A DNA stretch of 38,897 bases from Fibrobacteria bacterium (lineage in GTDB: Bacteria; Fibrobacterota; Fibrobacteria; UBA11236; JADFYW01), in contig JADFYW010000028.1 in the NCBI GenBank assembly GCA_015232855.1, forward strand, positions 1 to 38,897, read 5' to 3'. The notes under the pieces are model-generated. The model made no database searches. It had not been told where the DNA came from and saw nothing but the letters and a program-made list of their open reading frames with translations. The first letter of the stretch is position 1. The number at the start of each line of letters is the position of its first letter. Shown one piece after another: positions 33,802 through 38,897 of this stretch. Both the position numbers and the translations under genes were made by a program.

Positions 33802-36666
33802 ATGAAGAAAAAACAAGGAAGCCTTTTTAAATCAAAGATCGTACCTACCAAGGAAGGCACCGGGGAATTGTTTGAAGAAGAATTGACAGCAGCAGATGAA
33901 GGGCCGGTGACTTGTCTCGGTATGACATTCGAGAACGACGATGCACGATGTGTCTATTTCACTGACGAACTTCGAAAAAAACTGCAAGATCCAGAATTTC
34001 GCAAAATAGACGGTTTCCCTATTGGTAGTGACGAAGATATTTTGAATCTGAGTGATCCACCATATTATACACTTTGCCCGAACCCTTGGATTCCAGATTT
34101 TATTAAGGAATGGGAATCAAAAAATCTTAAGCAAGCCAAAGGTTATCATTACCATCGCGAACCATTTGCGACAGATATAAAAGAAGGTAAAAATGATCCA
34201 ATCTATAACGCACATTCTTATCATACAAAAGTACCACATAAGGCAATTATGCGTTATATTCTCCATTATACTCAGCCAGGTGATATCGTTTTAGATACTT
34301 TTGCTGGAACTGGTATGACAGGAGTGGCAGCACAGATGTGCGGTGACCGTGATGTAGTAGTATCACTTGGTTACCAAGTGAAGCCCGATGGCACTATCTT
34401 AAAAGAAGAAGTTAAGGAAAAAGGTAATAAGGTTTGGCAGCCATTCTCAAAACTTGGTGCAAGAAAGGCTATATTAAATGATTTGTCACCTGCAGCAACA
34501 TTCATATCGCACAATTACAACACACCCGTCAACATATCATTATTTAAAAAAACTGCAAATAAATTAATCCATGATTTAAAAAACCAAACAAGTTGGATGT
34601 GGGAGACCTTACACAGTGATGGGAAAACAATTGGAAAAGTAAATTATTTTGTGTGGAGTGATGTATATAACTGTCCCGAATGTTCTGGGGAAATAATTTA
34701 TTACAAAGAAGCTTTTAGAAAGATAGGCAAGACTGTTGAATTTAATCCAGAATTCAAGTGTCCTCATTGTAATTGTTTAATCTCTAAAAATCCAACTAAA
34801 AAATCAAAGGCTCAGAAACCTTCCCGCATTTTTGAAGCTGTGTATGATCCTATTAAGGGATCTGTACTAAAAAAACAGAAACAAATTACTGTTCTTGTTA
34901 ATTATAGCATAGGAACTAAAAGATTCGAAAAATTGATGGATAATGATGATTTGCAGAAGATAGCATCAATCAATATCGATAACGATCTCATTGATAATAT
35001 TCCTTTAGCAAAGATAATTGAGGGTGATAAATCAGCGGATCCATTCGGGTGTGGTGTTCATTATGTTCACCAATTTTATACAAAACGAATTTTGGTATCA
35101 TTATCAATACTAGCGAATTTTACAAAATCAAAGCCACAACTAGAATTCTTAATAGGAAGTATGTTACCAAAGCTAACAATTATGAACCGTTATATGCCTC
35201 AGCATGGAGGAAGGGCACTTGTAGGACCAATGGCAAATACTCTCTACATCCCCCCTGTAAGTGTCGAAAACAATGTTATAGACCAAATTATTTTTCAATT
35301 TAAGAAGATAGTGCAAGCACTTACGTCGTTTTCTGGGTCGATAATAACGACACAAGCTGCTCAATCAGTGGATATCCCAAACTCAAGTATAGATTATATA
35401 TTTCTGGACCCTCCGTTTGGTTCAAACATTATGTATTCCGAACTAAGTTATATAAGGGAATCATGGCTTCGTATTATTACAAATAAAAAACCCGAAACTA
35501 TTGAAAATAAGTCTCAGAAGAAGGGAGCAAATGAGTATAGGAATCTGATGACAAGTTGTTTTGAAACTGTATTTAAATATTTGAAGCCGGGGCATTGGAT
35601 GACTGTAGAATTTTCTAACACCAAAGCCAGTGTGTGGAATAGTATTCAGAATGCACTTTCAGATGCAGGATTTATTATTGCTTCAGTTACAGCTCTTGAT
35701 AAATCACGTGGAGGATTGCACGCCATGCTTGGGCCTACTGCAGTTAAGCAAGACCTTGTTATATCGGCATACAAACCTAATGGTGGCTTTGAAGAACGTT
35801 TCAAAAAAGAAGCTCAAACTAAGGACGGTGTTTGGGATTTTATTCGTACACACTTAACCTATTTAGCTGTCACCAAGCAACAAGGCCCTATACTACAGTT
35901 CATTCATGAACGTGATCCACGCATCCTTTTTGATCAGATGGTTGCATATTACGTTCGCAAGGGCTATTCTGTACCAATCTCCAGCCAGGAGTTCCAGATC
36001 GGTCTGGCACAGCATTTCATCGAGCGTGACGGCATGTACTTCCTGCCGGATCAGGTGGCCGAGTATGACCGTAAGAAAATGACCTCGGGAGAACTTAAGC
36101 AGATGGATATGTTCGTTTCTGACGAGGCATCTGCCATCCAGTGGCTCCGCCAGCTCATCAAGGAAAAACCGCAGGCGTTCTCTGATATCAACCCACAGTT
36201 TATGCAACAGCTTGGTGGTTGGAATAAAAATGAGGCCCAGTTAGATTTACGTGATCTTCTACATCAAAATTTTCTTTGTTTTGATGGCAAGGGTCTTGTA
36301 CCAGACCAAATCCATTCTTATCTCTCAAGTAATTGGAAGGACATGCGGAACTTACCAAAGGATGATCCTAAGTTAATTGCAAAAGCAGCAGATCGATGGT
36401 ATGTACCAGATCCCAACAAAACCGGTGATCTTGAGAAGCTCCGCGAAAAAGCATTGTTAAAAGAATTTGATACATACAAAGCGGCTACTAAAAAACTCAA
36501 AATTTTCCGCCTTGAAGCTGTCCGAGCTGGATTCAAGAAAGCGTGGCAGGAACGAGATTATGAAATTATCGTGGCTGTAGCAGAAAAAATACCAAACAAT
36601 GTCCTTGAAGAAGATCCTAAACTGCTCATGTGGTATGATCAGGCAGTTACGAGGATGGGAGAGTAA
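33802..36666 (+). CDS. pglXI: BREX-3 DNA methyltransferase (PglXI type)
   Basis: An adenine or cytosine N-methyltransferase that would mark host DNA so BREX does not attack it. The SAM-binding motif VLDTFAGTGMTG is near 161-172, and the catalytic DPPF in YIFLDPPFGSNIMY near 535. Between them is a zinc ribbon (CPECSG near 290, CPHCNC near 325). An earlier SDPPYYTLCPNPW (near 85) mimics a catalytic motif but belongs to the family's N-terminal block. The long C-terminal region may read the DNA target; no HsdS-like TRD is obvious. Codons around 35,980-36,200 are much more GC-rich than the middle of the gene, hinting at mosaic origin. AAGGA lies 8 bases before the ATG. Type III order is brxF, brxC, pglXI, which fits. 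Confidence 0.85.
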   Translation: MKKKQGSLFKSKIVPTKEGTGELFEEELTAADEGPVTCLGMTFENDDARCVYFTDELRKKLQDPEFRKIDGFPIGSDEDILNLSDPPYYTLCPNPWIPDFIKEWESKNLKQAKGYHYHREPFATDIKEGKNDPIYNAHSYHTKVPHKAIMRYILHYTQPGDIVLDTFAGTGMTGVAAQMCGDRDVVVSLGYQVKPDGTILKEEVKEKGNKVWQPFSKLGARKAILNDLSPAATFISHNYNTPVNISLFKKTANKLIHDLKNQTSWMWETLHSDGKTIGKVNYFVWSDVYNCPECSGEIIYYKEAFRKIGKTVEFNPEFKCPHCNCLISKNPTKKSKAQKPSRIFEAVYDPIKGSVLKKQKQITVLVNYSIGTKRFEKLMDNDDLQKIASINIDNDLIDNIPLAKIIEGDKSADPFGCGVHYVHQFYTKRILVSLSILANFTKSKPQLEFLIGSMLPKLTIMNRYMPQHGGRALVGPMANTLYIPPVSVENNVIDQIIFQFKKIVQALTSFSGSIITTQAAQSVDIPNSSIDYIFLDPPFGSNIMYSELSYIRESWLRIITNKKPETIENKSQKKGANEYRNLMTSCFETVFKYLKPGHWMTVEFSNTKASVWNSIQNALSDAGFIIASVTALDKSRGGLHAMLGPTAVKQDLVISAYKPNGGFEERFKKEAQTKDGVWDFIRTHLTYLAVTKQQGPILQFIHERDPRILFDQMVAYYVRKGYSVPISSQEFQIGLAQHFIERDGMYFLPDQVAEYDRKKMTSGELKQMDMFVSDEASAIQWLRQLIKEKPQAFSDINPQFMQQLGGWNKNEAQLDLRDLLHQNFLCFDGKGLVPDQIHSYLSSNWKDMRNLPKDDPKLIAKAADRWYVPDPNKTGDLEKLREKALLKEFDTYKAATKKLKIFRLEAVRAGFKKAWQERDYEIIVAVAEKIPNNVLEEDPKLLMWYDQAVTRMGE

Positions 36667-36673
36667 TGGAATA

Positions 36674-38897
36674 ATGGAATGTTTTTCAAGAGGTTCTGAA
36701 TGGCGGCGTTGGGATTTACATGTCCACACACCTGAAACAAAAAAACAAGATCAGTTTTTAGGATCTACTGTTGAAGAAAAATGGTCAAAATTTTATTCCG
36801 ATATATCTAGTTATGTTGGAGACGGGTCTGATCCAGTTAAAGCTATTTCTGTTGTCGGTATAACTGACTATCTGTCAATCGACAATTACAAGAAAGTTGT
36901 TTCCGACAATAAATTGCCAAGCTGTATCGAGCTAGTCCTTCCTAATATTGAAATGCGTATGCAGCCAATTTCAGCTGGAAAACCAATTAACATCCATTTC
37001 ATATTTGACCCTACATTTGCAGATGATTTAGATGAGAGATTCTTTTCAAAATTATCATTTTCTTATGGTGAGACTACATTTTCTGCTATTAAATCGGAAT
37101 TAGTTCGTTTGGGAAAGAAAGCTGATCCTTCACTAGATGATACTGCTGCCCATAAAAAAGGTTTGGAACAATTTGTTATATCATTTGATTCTGTGAAAAA
37201 TGTTTTTAATAAGGACCATGAACTGCGTGAACATGTATTTATTGCTGTTTCAAATAGCACAAATGATGGTGTTAGTGGGTTAACATCTCATTCCGAATAT
37301 TTCGAAACGGAAGGCGAAGATTCACAATTAAAAATGCTTCGACAAGCTATATATCAATTTGTCGATGCAGTTTTTTCTGCAACACCTAAAGATACTAACT
37401 TTTTTCTTGGAAAAAAGGAGAGTTGTCCGCCTGAATTAGTCATCAACCAATGCGGTTCGTTGAAACCTTGTATACATGGTAGTGATGCACATGAAAATTC
37501 AAATCTCTTTGAACCAGAGCAACAACGATATTGCTGGATCAAGACTGATCCTACTTTTAATGGATTGAAGCAAATTATATTTGAGCCAGATGAACGTGTT
37601 CGCATTTCCCCTATAAAGCCTGAAAAAAAACCAAATTATTATGTCATCGACCACATCAATTTTGTTGACTCTGACTTCCAAGATGAAACAATATTTTTTA
37701 ATGATAAGCTAAATTGTATAATAGGGGGGAAATCTACAGGCAAATCTATTTTGCTACATAACCTCGCATTAACAATTGATAAACCTCAGGTAGACAAAAA
37801 AGATGAAACGTCTATGACAAGAACAAAAGTTGATGTGAGCATGAACGTGACATGGGCGGATGGCATAACATCAAATGATAATCCCGATTCAAGCAGAAAA
37901 ATTATTTACATACCACAAACATATTTAAACAAACTCTGCGACGTAAGTACGGAGAAAACAGAGATCGACACTATTATTCAAGACATTGTTCTTTTGAATT
38001 CAAATGCTAAAGAAGCTTTCAGCACGGCAAATCGTGAGATAAGTAAGTACAAATCCGAACTACACAAAAAACTTGTAGACCTGCAAAATGCGCACACAGC
38101 TGTTCAAAATCAAGCAGAAGAAATAAAAAATCTCGGTGATAGGACCGGTATTAATGCTGAATTAAAAAAACTGGATCAAGAAAAAAAGCAGATCGCAAAA
38201 GATTATTCAATAAGTGAAGATGAAGTTGAACAATACAATACATCTATTTCAGAAATTTCAAAATTGAACAAGGAAATTGAAATAATCAATGCAGAAACGA
38301 CTTCAATAAAAACACTGGCATCACTTGTTGAACCAATAATTATTGATGATGATTTTTCAGATAAGACGTTAGCGGAAATAAAAAAGGTTCAACAAAAGGT
38401 GATCTCGGAATCGGATCAAACCTGGGGAAATGAAAAAACCAAATTGCTTGATTCTTTGGAAGAGCAAAAGGAAAGTAAAAAGGGTGGACTCGAAAAATTC
38501 CAAAGAATCAAAACTGATTTGCATGACAAAGTCCAAAGTAATAAGGCAATGGCTGAACTAACGGAAAAAATACAGATTGAGTCTGATAAACTGGCATTAT
38601 ATGAACAATACAGTAAAGAGAAAAAAGAAAAAGAACAAAAACTGTCGGAATTGCTTGGCCAAGTAGTTTCTTCGATGGAAACTTATAAGAAACATCATTC
38701 ACTTTTCGCAGACGCAGTTAATGATAATTCCGATCTAAAAACAGATGAATTAGAATTTTCAGTGGAGGTACCTTTTAAGAATGACGCTTTTATTGAAAAA
38801 GTAAAAGGGATAATGGATACAAGCCGGAAAACCTTTAAGGAGGTTATATCACCTGATACTTTTTCTCCATTAGAATATACTACCGATAGAATTAAAG
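36674..38897 (+). CDS. TrlF-type PHP and SMC-like ATPase, 3' partial
   Basis: The frame starts 7 bases after the methylase stop and is open to the window edge (741 codons). The PHP phosphoesterase domain has metal-binding DLHVHTP (14-20) and HGSDAH (268-273). A Walker A GGKSTGKS is at 351-358 in an SMC/Rad50-like head, followed by a long coiled coil rich in Glu, Lys and Gln (about 450-690). This combination is the TrlF family, AAA-like ATPases often found in defence islands and thought to cut or process nucleic acid. The second half of the ATPase head is missing here. It lies where brxHII is expected in type III BREX, so it is either an embedded accessory gene or sits between pglXI and the rest of the operon. 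Confidence 0.85.
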   Translation, partial: MECFSRGSEWRRWDLHVHTPETKKQDQFLGSTVEEKWSKFYSDISSYVGDGSDPVKAISVVGITDYLSIDNYKKVVSDNKLPSCIELVLPNIEMRMQPISAGKPINIHFIFDPTFADDLDERFFSKLSFSYGETTFSAIKSELVRLGKKADPSLDDTAAHKKGLEQFVISFDSVKNVFNKDHELREHVFIAVSNSTNDGVSGLTSHSEYFETEGEDSQLKMLRQAIYQFVDAVFSATPKDTNFFLGKKESCPPELVINQCGSLKPCIHGSDAHENSNLFEPEQQRYCWIKTDPTFNGLKQIIFEPDERVRISPIKPEKKPNYYVIDHINFVDSDFQDETIFFNDKLNCIIGGKSTGKSILLHNLALTIDKPQVDKKDETSMTRTKVDVSMNVTWADGITSNDNPDSSRKIIYIPQTYLNKLCDVSTEKTEIDTIIQDIVLLNSNAKEAFSTANREISKYKSELHKKLVDLQNAHTAVQNQAEEIKNLGDRTGINAELKKLDQEKKQIAKDYSISEDEVEQYNTSISEISKLNKEIEIINAETTSIKTLASLVEPIIIDDDFSDKTLAEIKKVQQKVISESDQTWGNEKTKLLDSLEEQKESKKGGLEKFQRIKTDLHDKVQSNKAMAELTEKIQIESDKLALYEQYSKEKKEKEQKLSELLGQVVSSMETYKKHHSLFADAVNDNSDLKTDELEFSVEVPFKNDAFIEKVKGIMDTSRKTFKEVISPDTFSPLEYTTDRIK

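Larger units (their letters stand above)
18511..38897. mobile_element. Integrative element at tRNA-Arg carrying a replication module and BREX cargo (right end outside window)
   Basis: The supporting layout is: tRNA-Arg, terminator, tyrosine integrase, excisionase-type HTH, small unknown genes, DNA polymerase, UvrD helicase, P-loop ATPase, then a divergent defence operon. Composition is generally more AT-rich than the left backbone, apart from a GC-rich block near 20.0 kb. No conjugation (relaxase, type IV secretion) or phage structural gene is present in the visible part. The class (ICE, satellite or defence island) cannot be settled here. Confidence 0.7.

Noticed and set aside
34040-34080. 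DPPY motif in the N-terminus of the BREX methylase as catalytic motif
   Set aside because: It precedes the SAM-binding motif in the block SDPPYYTLCPNPW, which I recall as the family's N-terminal block; the DPPF near residue 535 lies in the proper order.
1-38897. CRISPR arrays, rRNA genes, insertion sequences with transposase
   Set aside because: Looked for regularly spaced direct repeats, rRNA signatures and DDE-type transposase genes; none was found.

Overview
The window has two parts: a chromosomal backbone (about 1-18,540) and the integrase end of an integrative element inserted at a tRNA-Arg gene (about 18,511 to the right edge, not closed here). The host looks like a Gram-negative, probably FCB-group or Fibrobacterota-like bacterium. 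This is a weak inference from a giant secreted protein with FG-GAP, ASPIC/UnbV and chitobiase-C-like modules and a FlgD-type C-terminus, an outer-membrane barrel ending in Phe, and a propeller-like secreted protein with a C-terminal sorting-type domain. No taxonomic marker gene is present.

Backbone. A giant repeat protein (3-9410, +, 5' end outside the window) converges on valS. Upstream of valS on the minus strand lie yajC, def and a SpoIID/LytB-type lipoprotein gene that appears to start at a CTG overlapping the def stop. Two secreted or envelope proteins of unknown role follow (14,760-16,223 and 16,652-18,049), separated by a hairpin terminator and a MITE-like inverted-repeat element. A tRNA-Arg(TCT) gene with a strong terminator ends the backbone.

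Element, left arm (minus strand, 27,845 down to 18,632). This is one long, tightly packed gene train: a P-loop ATPase, a UvrD-type helicase and a family A DNA polymerase without an exonuclease domain, all overlapping start-to-stop. Several small or unknown genes follow, two of them shorter than 60 codons and tucked into apparent gaps. The train ends with an excisionase-type HTH protein and a tyrosine integrase next to the tRNA. I read this as a self-replication and integration module.

Element, right arm (plus strand, 28,012 to the end). A divergent HsdS-like specificity gene comes first. A 0.5 kb regulatory region follows, with seven TTTTGTCA-like motifs, a strong hairpin and a palindrome over a consensus -10 box. 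Then comes a type III-like BREX phage-defence operon: brxF, brxC (DUF6079 type) and a pglXI-type methyltransferase. A TrlF-type PHP/SMC-like ATPase gene follows and runs off the edge. The expected brxHII, pglZ and brxA would lie beyond the window.

Most novel candidates: the ATPase-UvrD-PolA module, the separate single-TRD HsdS-like gene beside a BREX operon, and the motif-dense control region between them.
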